Part shown: positions 9,668 to 18,802 of the stretch, in pieces
How the letters are laid out: every line of letters starts with the position of its first letter
How positions within the stretch are numbered: position 1 is the first letter of the stretch
Origin: Lyngbya sp. PCC 8106
Lineage (GTDB): Bacteria > Cyanobacteriota > Cyanobacteriia > Cyanobacteriales > Microcoleaceae
Direction: 5' to 3'
Assembly (NCBI RefSeq): GCF_000169095.1
Contig: NZ_AAVU01000001.1
Span: forward strand, 186,001-250,000
Length of the DNA: 64,000 bases
Position numbers and translations under genes: made by a program
Notes under the pieces: model-generated
The model's database searches: none
Told to the model about the DNA's origin: nothing
Seen by the model: the letters and a program-made list of their open reading frames with translations, nothing else

Positions 9668-10512
9668 TGCAACTTGGATATTTTTGGGCTCAAATCAATG
9701 GTGATAATGGTTTAGAAAAAGCTTCAGATATTCTCTCGGAAATTACAACTTCTAAAATCATTCAAGCCCTGATTATTCTTGCCATTACTTATTTGGGAAT
9801 GTTTGCCATTGATAAGTTAATTCATTGGCTTGCAGAAGAAGTTCCCCTCAGATTTCGCTTGAGTGTGAAGCAATCTTTACCCTTTTGGAGAGCATTTTTA
9901 CTCAGTTTAGCGATCATTCTGCTGATTCGGTTATTTTTGAAGCTGTCTTCTAACAACGTTTTGGCTTTAACAGGAACGATAGCGGTTGCTTTAGGGTTTG
10001 CATTTAAGGATTATATTAGTTCAGTTATTGCGGGAATTATTGCTTTGTTTGAACGTCCCTACCAAGTCGGTGATCGGGTTAAAATCGGAGATGAATATGG
10101 AGAAATTGTTGACTATGGTTTGCGAGGAATTCGTTTACAAACACCCGATGATAATATTGTTTCTATTCCCCATAATAAAATTTGGACAGAAGCAATTTCT
10201 AATTCTAATAAAGGGGATGTAGAAGCGCAAGTTGTTGTCAACTTTTATTTTGAGCATAGCGTTGATACTGAGAAAGTGATGAATATTCTATATCGAGTTG
10301 CCTATACGAGTAAATACACACAACTTACTCTACCGATTTTGGTCATCATGGAAGAAAAATCTTGGGCAACTAACTTTAAACTTAAATGCTATCCGATTGA
10401 TGCTCGCGATGAATTTATTTACACAACTGACTTGATCAAACGAGCCAAACAAACCTTTAAAAAGCATGGAATATCCTATCCGGTTCTATCTCCTCAATTG
10501 ACTGAAACTTGA
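9667..10512 (+). CDS. MscS-family mechanosensitive channel
   Basis: A 281-residue small-conductance mechanosensitive channel. It has an N-terminal membrane helix (about 30-50), a second (75-95) and the pore-lining third helix with small residues, ALTGTIAVALGFAFKDYISS, followed by the family's beta domain signature FERPYQVGDRVKIGDEYGEIVDYGLRG and the SIPHNK motif. The length fits the minimal MscS architecture. Such channels open on membrane tension to release solutes after osmotic downshock. Translation is coupled to the preceding ATPase-like gene, which may modulate gating or assembly. Confidence 0.9.
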   Translation: MQLGYFWAQINGDNGLEKASDILSEITTSKIIQALIILAITYLGMFAIDKLIHWLAEEVPLRFRLSVKQSLPFWRAFLLSLAIILLIRLFLKLSSNNVLALTGTIAVALGFAFKDYISSVIAGIIALFERPYQVGDRVKIGDEYGEIVDYGLRGIRLQTPDDNIVSIPHNKIWTEAISNSNKGDVEAQVVVNFYFEHSVDTEKVMNILYRVAYTSKYTQLTLPILVIMEEKSWATNFKLKCYPIDARDEFIYTTDLIKRAKQTFKKHGISYPVLSPQLTET

Positions 10513-10539
10513 CAAACCGATTCATAATCATCTGATTAA

Positions 10540-10968
10540 TTAAAAATTTGCACTTCTCCGTCTTTCACTGATATAGTCTATCCAATAAGCCGCAACAACT
10601 CCCCAAATCGCATTAAAAAGAATCACAAAAATAGGAGTCAAAGCACCTAAGTCTAAACCCATCATTCCTTTTTGGGCTTTGAACGGAAAAACAACAAACA
10701 GTTGAACTAAAGTTGGCCCAATACTCAACAATAATCCCTTGAGAAAAGGGTTATAAGTTAATCCAGTCAGAAAAAACAATAAGCCCCATAAACCGCCCCA
10801 AACAATGCGAGGATAAAGCCAGGTAGGAGTGAATTGAGGGGCAATACTCACACCCAGGGAAGTTGTAATTCCGAGTAGTCCAAACAACCAAACCGCCAGA
10901 CTATTGACTAAACCGCCTAAACAACCGGCTGCAAAAAATAGGGTTAATTTTTGGGTGATTGATTTCAT
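10540..10968 (-). CDS. Four-helix membrane protein of unknown function
   Basis: A 142-residue protein with four predicted membrane helices (about residues 8-32, 52-70, 78-100 and 112-135) and a basic C-terminal tail SERRRSANF, which by the positive-inside rule places that end in the cytoplasm. No catalytic or transport motif is visible. The coding pattern and termini look genuine and the gene is convergent with mscS, 27 bases away. The intergenic stretch to the divergent aminotransferase is about 94 bases. Confidence 0.7.
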   Translation of the reverse strand: MKSITQKLTLFFAAGCLGGLVNSLAVWLFGLLGITTSLGVSIAPQFTPTWLYPRIVWGGLWGLLFFLTGLTYNPFLKGLLLSIGPTLVQLFVVFPFKAQKGMMGLDLGALTPIFVILFNAIWGVVAAYWIDYISERRRSANF

Positions 10969-11062
10969 GTTAAAGTTAACCTAAGTTTAATATTAAATTG
11001 AATGTAATCAGAGATTTTATCTAAAATAATTTTACTAAAAAATCACTCATTTTTCAAGGTCT

Positions 11063-12232
11063 ATGACTTCTCAATTTTCTCGAATGCAGTTTGTTCAGTC
11101 TCCGATTATTCCCGTTGTTGCTGAACTGATTAACGCCCATCCCGGTACAATCTCGTTAGGTCAAGGGGTAGTCTATTATAACCCGCCCAGTGCCACCTTT
11201 GAAGCGATTTCTAATTTTGCCAGTTCGGATAATCACAAATACAAAGCCGTTGTCGGAATTGAACCTTTACAAGAGGTTATCGCCGCCAAACTCCAAGCCG
11301 AAAATCAGATTTTAATCACTGATAAAAACTATATTGTTGTCACCGCAGGAAGCAATATGGGGTTTATGAATGCAATTTTAGCGATTACCTCTCCCGGCGA
11401 TGAAATTATTTTACAAACGCCTTATTATTTTAACCATGAAATGGCGATTATGATGGCAAGTTGTGAACCGATTTTAGTAGACACAGACGAACAGTATCAA
11501 CTACGCCCCGAAGCCATTAAACAAGCTATTACCGAAAAAACCAAAGCCGTTGTCACCATTTCTCCCAATAATCCAACCGGGGCAGTTTATTCAGAAAAAG
11601 CCTTGCGAGAAGTGAACGAAATTTGTCGTCAACATCAGATTTATCACATCAACGATGAAGCCTATGAATATTTCACCTACAACAATATTAAACACTTCTC
11701 ACCCGGTTCTATTAAAAACAGCAATCCTCATACAATTTCCTTATTTAGCCTTTCCAAAGCCTATGGATTTGCATCGTGGAGAATTGGTTATATGGTGATT
11801 CCTGAACATCTTCGTTTTCCCATCCAAAAAGTTCAAGATACCATTTTAATTTGTCCACCTGTGATCTCCCAATATGCAGCAATAGGGGCGTTGAAAGCCG
11901 GATTAAATTATTGTCAACCGAAAATTAAAGAAATTGCGAAAGTACGACAGTTCCTGTTAGAACAACTTAGTCAATTGGATTCATTTTGTACGATTCCATC
12001 AGCAGAGGGAGCATTTTATGTTTTGCTCAAAATAGACACCCATTTACCCGCTATGACATTAGTGGAAAAACTCATTCAAGACTTCAAAGTAGCAGTCATT
12101 CCTGGAACAACCTTCGGAATGAGTAAGGGGTGTTATTTACGAGTGGCTTATGGAGCGTTAAATCAAGAAACCGCAGCCGTGGGAATTCAACGTTTAGTCA
12201 AAGGATTAAAACATTTAATTGCAGGAAATTGA
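11063..12232 (+). CDS. PLP-dependent class I/II aminotransferase
   Basis: A 389-residue fold-type I aminotransferase. Visible features are the N-terminal SLGQGVVYYNPP, the conserved NNPTG region (SPNNPTGAVY near residue 170), NDEAYEYF, and the PLP-binding lysine in SLSKAYGFASWRIGY near residue 231, with the arginine that binds the substrate carboxylate near the C-terminus (YLRVAYG). These match the aspartate/aromatic/methionine aminotransferase branch. The amino acid used cannot be told from sequence. It is monocistronic, with a hairpin region just downstream. Confidence 0.88.
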   Translation: MTSQFSRMQFVQSPIIPVVAELINAHPGTISLGQGVVYYNPPSATFEAISNFASSDNHKYKAVVGIEPLQEVIAAKLQAENQILITDKNYIVVTAGSNMGFMNAILAITSPGDEIILQTPYYFNHEMAIMMASCEPILVDTDEQYQLRPEAIKQAITEKTKAVVTISPNNPTGAVYSEKALREVNEICRQHQIYHINDEAYEYFTYNNIKHFSPGSIKNSNPHTISLFSLSKAYGFASWRIGYMVIPEHLRFPIQKVQDTILICPPVISQYAAIGALKAGLNYCQPKIKEIAKVRQFLLEQLSQLDSFCTIPSAEGAFYVLLKIDTHLPAMTLVEKLIQDFKVAVIPGTTFGMSKGCYLRVAYGALNQETAAVGIQRLVKGLKHLIAGN

Positions 12233-12243
12233 TTTTGCTTTCA

Positions 12244-12297
12244 ACAAAAAAACCTAATTTTCTCTAGAAATTAGGTTAAAAAAAAATCCGGATTTTT
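12244..12297. terminator. Terminator region between convergent genes
   Basis: A perfect 10-bp stem, AACCTAATTT (12251-12260) and AAATTAGGTT (12268-12277), with a 7-base loop. On the minus strand it is followed by a run of T (complement of 12246-12252), so it is a good intrinsic terminator for the secreted-protein gene at 12318-12662. A second palindrome AAAAATCC/GGATTTTT (12282-12297) ends in T on the plus strand and may stop transcription from the aminotransferase gene. Confidence 0.7.
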
Positions 12298-12317
12298 AAG
12301 GCTAAAGTTTGTCAGTT

Positions 12318-12662
12318 TTATTGAGTTAATGTTGCAGCACAAGCCGTACCCACATCAAAAATTGCAGGAGGTGGTTCATCACTTTGATTAGTCTCCGCAT
12401 AAACTTGAACAAACTCATCAAAAGTATATCGAGTTTGAAACTGTTCAAGTGTACAAGTACATAAAGATTTTGACTGTTTTTCTGTTAAACCTTGAGCCAC
12501 AGACCCTTGCAAACAAGCTTCTAAATAAGCATCAGTAACCTCTTGAGGATAGGGGTTTTTTTGCCGTTCTTGAGTCGGTTGTGCAGCTACACTGGTGATC
12601 ATTCCAGAACCGAGAATAGCAGACAAAAGAATAACAGAATGTTTTAAGATTTTTAAGGTCAT
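12318..12662 (-). CDS. Small secreted protein of unknown function
   Basis: A 114-residue protein with a clear signal peptide: basic MTLKILKH, a hydrophobic core VILLSAILGSGMITS and a likely cleavage after SVAAQ. The mature part of about 85 residues has four cysteines (EACLQG, SLCTC, GTACAA), suggesting two disulfides in the periplasm or outside the cell. The spacing of the cysteines with TEKQSKSLCTC recalls small cyanobacterial proteins of unknown role. It is monocistronic with its own intrinsic terminator. Confidence 0.72.
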   Translation of the reverse strand: MTLKILKHSVILLSAILGSGMITSVAAQPTQERQKNPYPQEVTDAYLEACLQGSVAQGLTEKQSKSLCTCTLEQFQTRYTFDEFVQVYAETNQSDEPPPAIFDVGTACAATLTQ

Positions 12663-12733
12663 TGTCAGATCAATTTGGTGTTAAATAAGATTACTCAATT
12701 CTAATTTAGACTGCTTCATCGTTCCCAATTTCT

Positions 12734-13453
12734 ATGAGCCATCCCGCTAGCAAATCCTCAGTATTTAGACGTAGACTGTCTCAAAAAGTTCTACTGATTA
12801 GCCTGGGAATTTTACTAATTGTGACTTCCGTTCGACTCATTTCTCAAGTGATCACTTTACCCTCCGCCGCCCAACAACCTGTTGACGCCTTTTTTGTTCT
12901 CGGGGGAAGTATCAAGCGAGAAATATTTGTCTCCGAGTTAGCGGCGCAGTCTCCTAACACTCGAATTTTAATTTCAACGGGTTCTGATGACCCTTGTATT
13001 TTAAAACTATTTGAACGCAATAACACCCCCTTAAAACAAGTTTGGTTAGAAAAATGTGCCAACTCAACCTTTACTAATTTTGTCTTTTCCCAACCGCTTC
13101 TCAGTCAGTGGAATGTACATCATATTCAGTTAATTACCTCCAAAAGTCATCTTCCTCGGGCGCTGTGGATGGCGCAAATTATTCTCGGTGCCCACGGAAT
13201 TTGGGTGGAACCGAACCTAGTCCCTGAAACGGGGGTTCCGGGAAATCGAGAGTCTATTGTCAAAACCGGACTTGATCTAACTCGCGCTTTAATTTGGGCG
13301 TTTGTGAGTCAAGGGGTTCAACTGTCTTGTTCAAACGTCGTTCAACTTCCCGATGTTAATCTCAAACAATGGTGTAAAGATGGATTTTCCTGTGAATATC
13401 AAGGCGGAGTTAATCCTCAAGATAGTTGTCAGGAGTGGGGAAATGGGGAGTGA
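12734..13453 (+). CDS. YdcF/SanA-type (DUF218) membrane protein
   Basis: A 239-residue protein with one N-terminal membrane helix (about residues 17-38) after a basic leader (FRRRLSQK). The rest matches the DUF218 domain of YdcF, SanA and ElyC: FFVLGGSIKREIFVSELAAQ, ISTGSDDPC, then TFTNFVFS and ITSKSHLPRALWMA, where the conserved serine-rich and histidine positions of the family lie. Members act in envelope or polysaccharide-carrier metabolism, but the reaction is not established. It is convergent with apcD; the shared space holds the apcD terminator. Confidence 0.82.
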   Translation: MSHPASKSSVFRRRLSQKVLLISLGILLIVTSVRLISQVITLPSAAQQPVDAFFVLGGSIKREIFVSELAAQSPNTRILISTGSDDPCILKLFERNNTPLKQVWLEKCANSTFTNFVFSQPLLSQWNVHHIQLITSKSHLPRALWMAQIILGAHGIWVEPNLVPETGVPGNRESIVKTGLDLTRALIWAFVSQGVQLSCSNVVQLPDVNLKQWCKDGFSCEYQGGVNPQDSCQEWGNGE

Positions 13454-13486
13454 AAAAACCCGCCCCTACAGTGGTAAAAGGCGGGT
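13453..13486 (-). terminator. Intrinsic terminator of apcD
   Basis: On the minus strand the stem ACCCGCC/GGCGGGT (13480-13486 pairing with 13458-13464) is followed by a run of six T (complement of 13452-13457). It lies 25 bases after the apcD stop codon and is a convincing intrinsic terminator. Confidence 0.75.
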
Positions 13487-13511
13487 GAGATTATCCTAAA
13501 AAGATCAAGAA

Positions 13512-13997
13512 TTAAGACATCGCTTGAATGATAAAGTCGAAATAAGGTGCCGCTTCACGGGCATCATCTTCATCTAACAGGGCTAGAGAAGCATCCTTTA
13601 AACAGCGAATAGCCTCAACCATTCCCGGCATAGGGACACCGAGAGAGTTGTACATTTCTTTGACACCAATCAAGCCAATGCTTTCAATGGGGTCTTTGTC
13701 TCCAGAGAGAATCCCATAGGTAATCAAACGCAAATACCAACCATAATCGCGCAGACAGAGCGATTTTTTTTGTTGTCCGAAAGCATTACCCCCTGGGGCA
13801 AGGAAGTCAGGACGCTTTTTCCACAGTTGACCACTGGCGCGATCAACAATTTTCTTTTCATTTTCAGAAAACGTGGTGGCAATACGCACCCGTTGTTCCC
13901 CCGTTTTTAAAAAGTCGCTGATGTTTTGGAGTTCACCAGTGCTAGGATAACGGAGTTCATCGTCAGCTTTGAGAATAACTTGGCTTACTACAGTCAT
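13512..13997 (-). CDS. apcD: Allophycocyanin alpha-B subunit
   Basis: A 161-residue phycobiliprotein alpha chain. The N-terminus VSQVILKADDELRYPS and the segment KKSLCLRDYGWYLRLITYG mark it as ApcD rather than ApcA. Cys81 carries the phycocyanobilin, and IGVKEMYNSLGVPMPGM and the C-terminal YFDFIIQAMS are also typical. ApcD is a low-abundance terminal emitter in the phycobilisome core that helps pass energy to photosystem I. It is not next to the main apc operon, as is usual. The gene is divergent from rlmD and is followed by an intrinsic terminator. Full length and no missing residues. Confidence 0.95.
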   Translation of the reverse strand: MTVVSQVILKADDELRYPSTGELQNISDFLKTGEQRVRIATTFSENEKKIVDRASGQLWKKRPDFLAPGGNAFGQQKKSLCLRDYGWYLRLITYGILSGDKDPIESIGLIGVKEMYNSLGVPMPGMVEAIRCLKDASLALLDEDDAREAAPYFDFIIQAMS

Positions 13998-14154
13998 CTG
14001 TAATTGGAGTTTATCAAGATCACATTAAGTAGTTTAGCGACTCTGGGATACACAAACCAACAAATAGCCAATTTTAACAAAACACTAAGTAATAATTCTT
14101 ATTGCTATTTGTGTAAAACTTGATATCTAACAAATTTTACAGCGAACACCGAAC

Positions 14155-15555
14155 ATGAGTGATTCCCTTTGGAAACAGGGTCAACAGCTTGAACTTGAAA
14201 TTACCGACTTGACCGACACAGGCGATGGTTTAGGACGCGACCAACAACGGGTGGTGTTTGTTGCCGATACGGTTCCTGGCGATCGCATTATAGCCCGTCT
14301 CCTACACGTTAAACGCCAATACGCCACCGCTAAACTAGAGAAACTCCTCACCCCCTCTCCCCAACGCATTCGTCCAGCTTGCATTGTGGCCGATAAATGC
14401 GGGGGTTGTCAGTGGCAACATATCGATTATGACGCTCAACTGACCACAAAACAAAATTTAGTGGTTCAAGCTTTAGAACACATTGGCGGCTTTTCCCAAC
14501 CCCCGGTGAGTCCGATTTTACCCTCGCCCTCTCTACTCAATTATCGCAATAAAGCCACTTATCCTCTGAGTCGGTCATCGACAGGTCAAGTCCGGGCAGG
14601 ATATTATCAAAAAGGGTCTCATCGTTTGATCAACCTCAATCAGTGTCCCGTACAAGATGAAAATCTTGATCCCTTCTTGGCAAATATTAAACAAGATATT
14701 CAAGATCAAGGCTGGTCGATTTATAATGAACGCCAACACCAAGGGATTATCCGACATCTATCGCTACGAATTGGACGACGAACCGGAGAAATTTTATTAA
14801 CTCTCATCGCCACTCGCTCCTTACCTCGACTCGAAGAACAAGCCGAAACCTGGTTACAACAATATCCTCAATTAGTGGGGGTTTGTCTGAATATTAACCC
14901 CAATCAAACCAATGTCATTTTTGGGGACAAGACTCACTGCGTCAAGGGTCAAGGCTTCCTTCGCGAAGAATTTGCGGGGTTAACTTTTAATCTCACCCCA
15001 GAGACATTTTTTCAGGTGAATACAGAAGCGGCGGAGACCGTCTTGAAAGTCATTCAACAGCAGTTAAACTTACAAGGCTCGGAAATGATCATTGATGCCT
15101 ATTGTGGCATCGGAACGTTAACGCTACCCATCGCTAAACACATCCAGCTTCTGGCTTCTTCTCCAGAGAAAAACTCACAAAAACAGGTGATCGGGATAGA
15201 AGTTCAACCCTCAGCAATCCAACAAGCTTACCAAAATGCTGGGTTAAACGGGATTGATAACGTTACTTTTGAAACAGGAACAGTACAAAAGGTTTTATCT
15301 CGGTTCAGCCTGAAACCTGATATTATTTTATTAGATCCCCCTCGAAAAGGATGCGATCGCCAAGTTTTAGAGAGTTTGTTAAAGTTGCAACCCACTCAAA
15401 TCGTTTATATGAGTTGTAAACCTGCGACTCTCGCCCGTGATTTGAAAATACTTTGTGAAAATGGATTTTATCATTTAACTCAAGTTCAGCCTGTTGACTT
15501 CTTTCCCCAAACTCCTCACGTTGAATGTGTGGCTTTCCTAGAAGCAAAAGGTTAA
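14155..15555 (+). CDS. rlmD: 23S rRNA (uracil-5-)-methyltransferase, RlmD/RumA type
   Basis: A 466-residue SAM-dependent RNA methyltransferase. An N-terminal TRAM domain (about 8-65, DLTDTGDGLGRD) is followed by an iron-sulphur cluster region with CIVADKCGGCQWQH and a later cysteine in NQCPVQ. The methyltransferase domain shows the SAM loop IIDAYCGIGTLTLPIA, the DPPRKGCDRQVL motif and the catalytic cysteine in MSCKPATLARDL. The family makes m5U at a single 23S rRNA position; which uridine (RlmC, RlmD or a fused specificity) cannot be decided here, so the symbol is the general one used for such proteins. Monocistronic and divergent from apcD. Confidence 0.88.
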   Translation: MSDSLWKQGQQLELEITDLTDTGDGLGRDQQRVVFVADTVPGDRIIARLLHVKRQYATAKLEKLLTPSPQRIRPACIVADKCGGCQWQHIDYDAQLTTKQNLVVQALEHIGGFSQPPVSPILPSPSLLNYRNKATYPLSRSSTGQVRAGYYQKGSHRLINLNQCPVQDENLDPFLANIKQDIQDQGWSIYNERQHQGIIRHLSLRIGRRTGEILLTLIATRSLPRLEEQAETWLQQYPQLVGVCLNINPNQTNVIFGDKTHCVKGQGFLREEFAGLTFNLTPETFFQVNTEAAETVLKVIQQQLNLQGSEMIIDAYCGIGTLTLPIAKHIQLLASSPEKNSQKQVIGIEVQPSAIQQAYQNAGLNGIDNVTFETGTVQKVLSRFSLKPDIILLDPPRKGCDRQVLESLLKLQPTQIVYMSCKPATLARDLKILCENGFYHLTQVQPVDFFPQTPHVECVAFLEAKG

Positions 15556-15666
15556 CGAGAAGATCGGGAGATGGGGAGATCGTGAGATTTTGACCTCACG
15601 ACTTCTGATTTCTGCCTTTTACCCGATGATCTGTTCCCTGTTTCGCAATTATTCTATTCTGATTCA

Positions 15667-15987
15667 ATGCGTATTTCTATTCAAGCTTTGTTTAACCTCT
15701 ATCGCAGTATCATCCGTAATCCGAAATACCGAGGATGGGTGATTTTGGGAACCTTGGTTTATTTATTTAGTCCGTTGGATATCTCTCCAGATGTCATCCC
15801 CATTTTAGGACAAGTGGATGATATTGTACTGCTGACCATTTTCTTTTCAGAAGGGTATCAGATGTTCGTTGATTATACCCGTTCTTTAATGGGTCAGAGT
15901 GCAGAAAAAAAAGCCGAAACTCAAGTTAATCAAGGTTCGTCTCCGAGTCAAACCATTGTTGATGTTGAAGCAGAAACAGTAGATTGA
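15667..15987 (+). CDS. DUF1232 (YkvA-type) small membrane protein
   Basis: A 106-residue protein of the DUF1232 family. The core is YRGWVILGTLVYLFSPLDISPDVIPILGQVDD, with the family signature SPLDxSPDxIPxxGxxDD, and contains one to two hydrophobic helices. The last 35 residues are polar and probably disordered. Function is unknown; members are small inner-membrane proteins. It follows rlmD by about 110 bases and may share its transcript. Confidence 0.85.
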   Translation: MRISIQALFNLYRSIIRNPKYRGWVILGTLVYLFSPLDISPDVIPILGQVDDIVLLTIFFSEGYQMFVDYTRSLMGQSAEKKAETQVNQGSSPSQTIVDVEAETVD

Positions 15988-16437
15988 TTTTCACACCCGT
16001 TAGTCAGAAGTTAGAAGTTAACATTTCCCGACTTCCCAATCTTCGCTTCATTCACAATTGAAATGGGTGTGGGGCCTACTTTCTACCTTTTCTCTGCTGA
16101 CTTCTTTAAGAAAACTTACCAAACTCAATCCATTCATCACATTTATAGTATGATTTTAGTGAATAGAGTTAAGTGAAAACTTATAGAACATCGGTCTGGT
16201 TACAAAAAAAACTGCTTTTGTTTCCAGGAATCATCCCGAGAAACACACCCGATATTTGTGCCGATACGGGTAGGGCTTTATCCCTCGTTTGATCAGCTCT
16301 AGACCGAAGTTCTGGTCACGGAAATTATCGAGTTTTGGGGAAACTGACCTAAACCATAATTACAGCAGATGTTTCGACTGGGTTTAATGGGGTTCAATTT
16401 TCTCAATGCCACTGTCAAACTGATGGGAGGTAAGAAG
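15988..16437. other. Intergenic region, 450 bases
   Basis: Space between the DUF1232 and universal stress protein genes. A frame continues upstream of the usp start to 16369 but has no ribosome-binding site and is not needed for the usp fold. No tRNA, hairpin terminator or repeat of note was seen. Confidence 0.4.
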
Positions 16438-16929
16438 ATGTTTACAAAAGTTTTAGTTGCGATCGATCTTTCTCAAATAAGTGAGAACGTTTTTGAAAAA
16501 GCATTATCCATCGCCCAACTCACTCAAGCCAAGCTGATGATCCTTCATATTCTCTCCCACGATGAACAAGGAAGTCCGATTGTAGAAGGAATCACTGGTT
16601 TGAACTACTACGAAATGGTAGAACTAGAAACCCTCAAAAGCTATCAAAAACGATGGCAAGAGTATGTAGAAAGAGGGGTAGAAACCGTAAAAACCTATGC
16701 CAATCAAGCAACAGAAGTCGGAGTCAGTAGCGAATATTCTCAACAAACAGGGAAACCGGGTCATCAAATTTGTCAAGCAGCCCAAGAATGGAATGCCGAT
16801 CTGATTGTGATGGGACGTCGAGGATACTCAGGTTTAAGTCAGTTAATCTTAGGAAGTGTGAGTAATTATGTACTCCATCATGCTCATTGTTCCGTTTTAA
16901 TCGTACAATTATCCTCACAGACTCAATAA
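16438..16929 (+). CDS. Universal stress protein (UspA family)
   Basis: A 163-residue UspA-fold protein. The ATG at 16438 is chosen because GGAGGT lies 7-8 bases before it and the family begins with a strand like MFTKVLVAIDLS; an upstream in-frame ATG at 16369 would add 23 residues unlike the family. The nucleotide-binding signature is present near the C-terminus as MGRRGYSGLSQLILGSVSNY (G-x2-G-x9-G-S), indicating an ATP-binding type. A conserved aspartate follows the first strand (AIDLS). The role is stress tolerance in general terms. A strong terminator lies about 83 bases downstream. Confidence 0.9.
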   Translation: MFTKVLVAIDLSQISENVFEKALSIAQLTQAKLMILHILSHDEQGSPIVEGITGLNYYEMVELETLKSYQKRWQEYVERGVETVKTYANQATEVGVSSEYSQQTGKPGHQICQAAQEWNADLIVMGRRGYSGLSQLILGSVSNYVLHHAHCSVLIVQLSSQTQ

Positions 16930-17011
16930 AGATTTGGAGTAGCGAGGAACTTTTGCTGAAATTGAACAGACCATTCCTGTGAAGACGAATAAATCTAATG
17001 GTAATCAGACC

Positions 17012-17038
17012 AAACCTACCGTTGTAGGTTTTCTTTTT
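17012..17038 (+). terminator. Intrinsic terminator after the usp gene
   Basis: Stem AAACCTAC (17012-17019) and GTAGGTTT (17024-17031) with a 4-base loop CGTT, followed by TTCTTTTTGG. Perfect 8-bp pairing with a T-rich tail makes this a good intrinsic terminator separating usp from lpxD. Confidence 0.8.
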
Positions 17039-17075
17039 GGGATGATCTGTGGAGTGTAATCAAATCAAGTCGCCG

Positions 17076-18125
17076 ATGAAATTTAGTGAATTACTGAAAA
17101 AACTGAGTGCTTCTATTACTCAGCATAGCCTCAACACGGCTGAGTCCACTGATCTCGAACTCAGGGGAATAGATGCCATTGATCGCGCCAAAGAAGGAAT
17201 GTTGAGTTATATTGAAGGGCCGAAATTTGCCGCCTACGTCGAGAAAACAACCGCCAGCGCCTTAATTTTACCCATCGATGAAACCCTACAAACACAAGCG
17301 ACACAACGGGGCATTGCTTGGCTTTCAACGCCTCAACCGCGACTGGTTTTTGCCGAAGCAATTGGCTTATTTTATCAACCCTTTCGACCGACACCGAGTA
17401 TTCACCCTTCTGCAATAATCGATCCCAATACAACAATTGGTGATCAAGTTTATATCGGCCCTCATGTCGTGATTCAATCCGGCGTCACCCTTGGCGATGG
17501 CGTGTGTATTCATCCGAATGTGACGATTTACCCCGAAGTCCAAATCGGTTCACGCAGTATTCTTCATGCCAATTGTACCCTTCACGAACGAAGTCAAATC
17601 GGTGCTGACTGTGTGATTCATAGCGGGGCAGTAATTGGCGCAGAAGGGTTTGGGTTCGTTCCCACTGCTGAAGGCTGGTTCAAGATGCAACAGTCGGGGG
17701 TGACGGTGTTAGAAGATGGAGTCGAAGTCGGATGTAATAGCACTGTTGATCGTCCCGCAGTCGGAGAAACCCGGATTCAGAAAAATACAAAACTAGATAA
17801 TTTAGTTCATATTGGTCACGGTTGTCAGGTGGGTGAAAATTGTGCGTTTGCGGCACAAGTAGGCTTGGCAGGAGGCGTGGTCGTGGGTAATCAAGTGATT
17901 TTAGCTGGTCAGGTGGGAGTTGCCAACCAAGCCAAAATCGGAGACAAGGCGATCGCTACCGCCCAAGCCGGAATTCATAGTAGTGTAAAAGCCGGAGAGA
18001 TTGTTTCTGATTCTCCAGCAATTCCCAATAAACTCTATCTGAAAATTTCTGCAATTCGCAAGCGCCTACCCGAAATTTACAAAACTATTAAAGAACTTCA
18101 GCGCCAGTTGAATGATCATCAGTAG
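17076..18125 (+). CDS. lpxD: UDP-3-O-acylglucosamine N-acyltransferase
   Basis: A 349-residue LpxD, the third enzyme of lipid A synthesis, which adds the N-linked acyl chain to UDP-3-O-acyl-glucosamine. The ATG at 17076 gives the family start MKFSELLKKL; a GTG at 17049 would add nine residues. Residues 1-100 form the uridine-binding N-terminal domain. From about 105 to 300 there are left-handed beta-helix hexapeptide repeats (IDPNTTIGDQVYIGPHVV and so on), with the catalytic histidine in HIGHGCQVG. A C-terminal helix (ISAIRKRLPEIYKTIKELQ) closes the trimer. It stands apart from other lpx genes. Confidence 0.92.
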   Translation: MKFSELLKKLSASITQHSLNTAESTDLELRGIDAIDRAKEGMLSYIEGPKFAAYVEKTTASALILPIDETLQTQATQRGIAWLSTPQPRLVFAEAIGLFYQPFRPTPSIHPSAIIDPNTTIGDQVYIGPHVVIQSGVTLGDGVCIHPNVTIYPEVQIGSRSILHANCTLHERSQIGADCVIHSGAVIGAEGFGFVPTAEGWFKMQQSGVTVLEDGVEVGCNSTVDRPAVGETRIQKNTKLDNLVHIGHGCQVGENCAFAAQVGLAGGVVVGNQVILAGQVGVANQAKIGDKAIATAQAGIHSSVKAGEIVSDSPAIPNKLYLKISAIRKRLPEIYKTIKELQRQLNDHQ

Positions 18126-18802
18126 GAATTGATACCTGTTGGTCAATTCTCAACCCTCCTCAGCACTAACGAGTGCAGTTCATTAGACCTTAGAAAAATT
18201 TCAGCCACAGATCATCGCTCCTGGGGTTTGTTTTGTCTGGGTTTAACACCCGGCTGTAGAGAGTAAGACTGTTTGTTCATCGGCAATTCAGCAAATGGAG
18301 TGTATTTTCTGAGGAGATTGAAATTTGCTCAGTCGTCATTCCTGTTGTTGTCAAGACAAACTCAGCCAATATTGGCAAGTGACTACCAACAGCACAGTCT
18401 GATCGAACGGTTGCTGTTGGCAAAAAATTAATGCTTTGATTCCCTGACATTGAGACAGGATAGTCGCTTTGTCATTTTTAAAATAGAAGCCATCTCCCTG
18501 TTCAGGACTCGACAAATCAACTCCCGATGCTGATAACCCCTGAGTAAAATTGTCCGATGTCAGCCCAGACAGCCGATCCCTCGGGCATAATTTCAGCCAA
18601 AATTTTTTCATCCAATCCCAAAATAGACAAGAATTTTTCTTCTGTTGAGCAATGACTGTCCCGAATCCTTACAATATTCACAAGAATACTCAAAAAAACT
18701 TTGTCAAATTGATAAAATTAAGTATATATTATTTTTAGCAGCCCGAAACATACACTGGACTGACTTAATGTTTTCAATGACAAAAGGAGATTGTGTCAAA
18801 CG
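18126..18802. other. Intergenic region, 677 bases
   Basis: Long non-coding space before the AbrB-type gene. It has an 86-codon frame on the minus strand (18351-18611) with no recognisable domain and no ribosome-binding site, which is not called. The promoter of the AbrB-type gene is proposed at 18701-18730. A long leader upstream of such a regulator may carry control sites, but none could be identified. Confidence 0.45.
18701..18730 (+). promoter_or_regulatory. Candidate promoter of the AbrB-type gene
   Basis: TTGTCA (18701-18706) and TATATT (18725-18730) are separated by 18 bases, a reasonable sigma-70-type pair. The start codon at 18803 would then have a leader of about 65 bases. Sequence match only. 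Confidence 0.35.

Noticed and set aside
18351..18611. 86-codon frame on the minus strand upstream of the AbrB-type gene
   Set aside because: No recognisable domain, no ribosome-binding site and a composition not clearly coding; it could be a decayed fragment but nothing supports a call.
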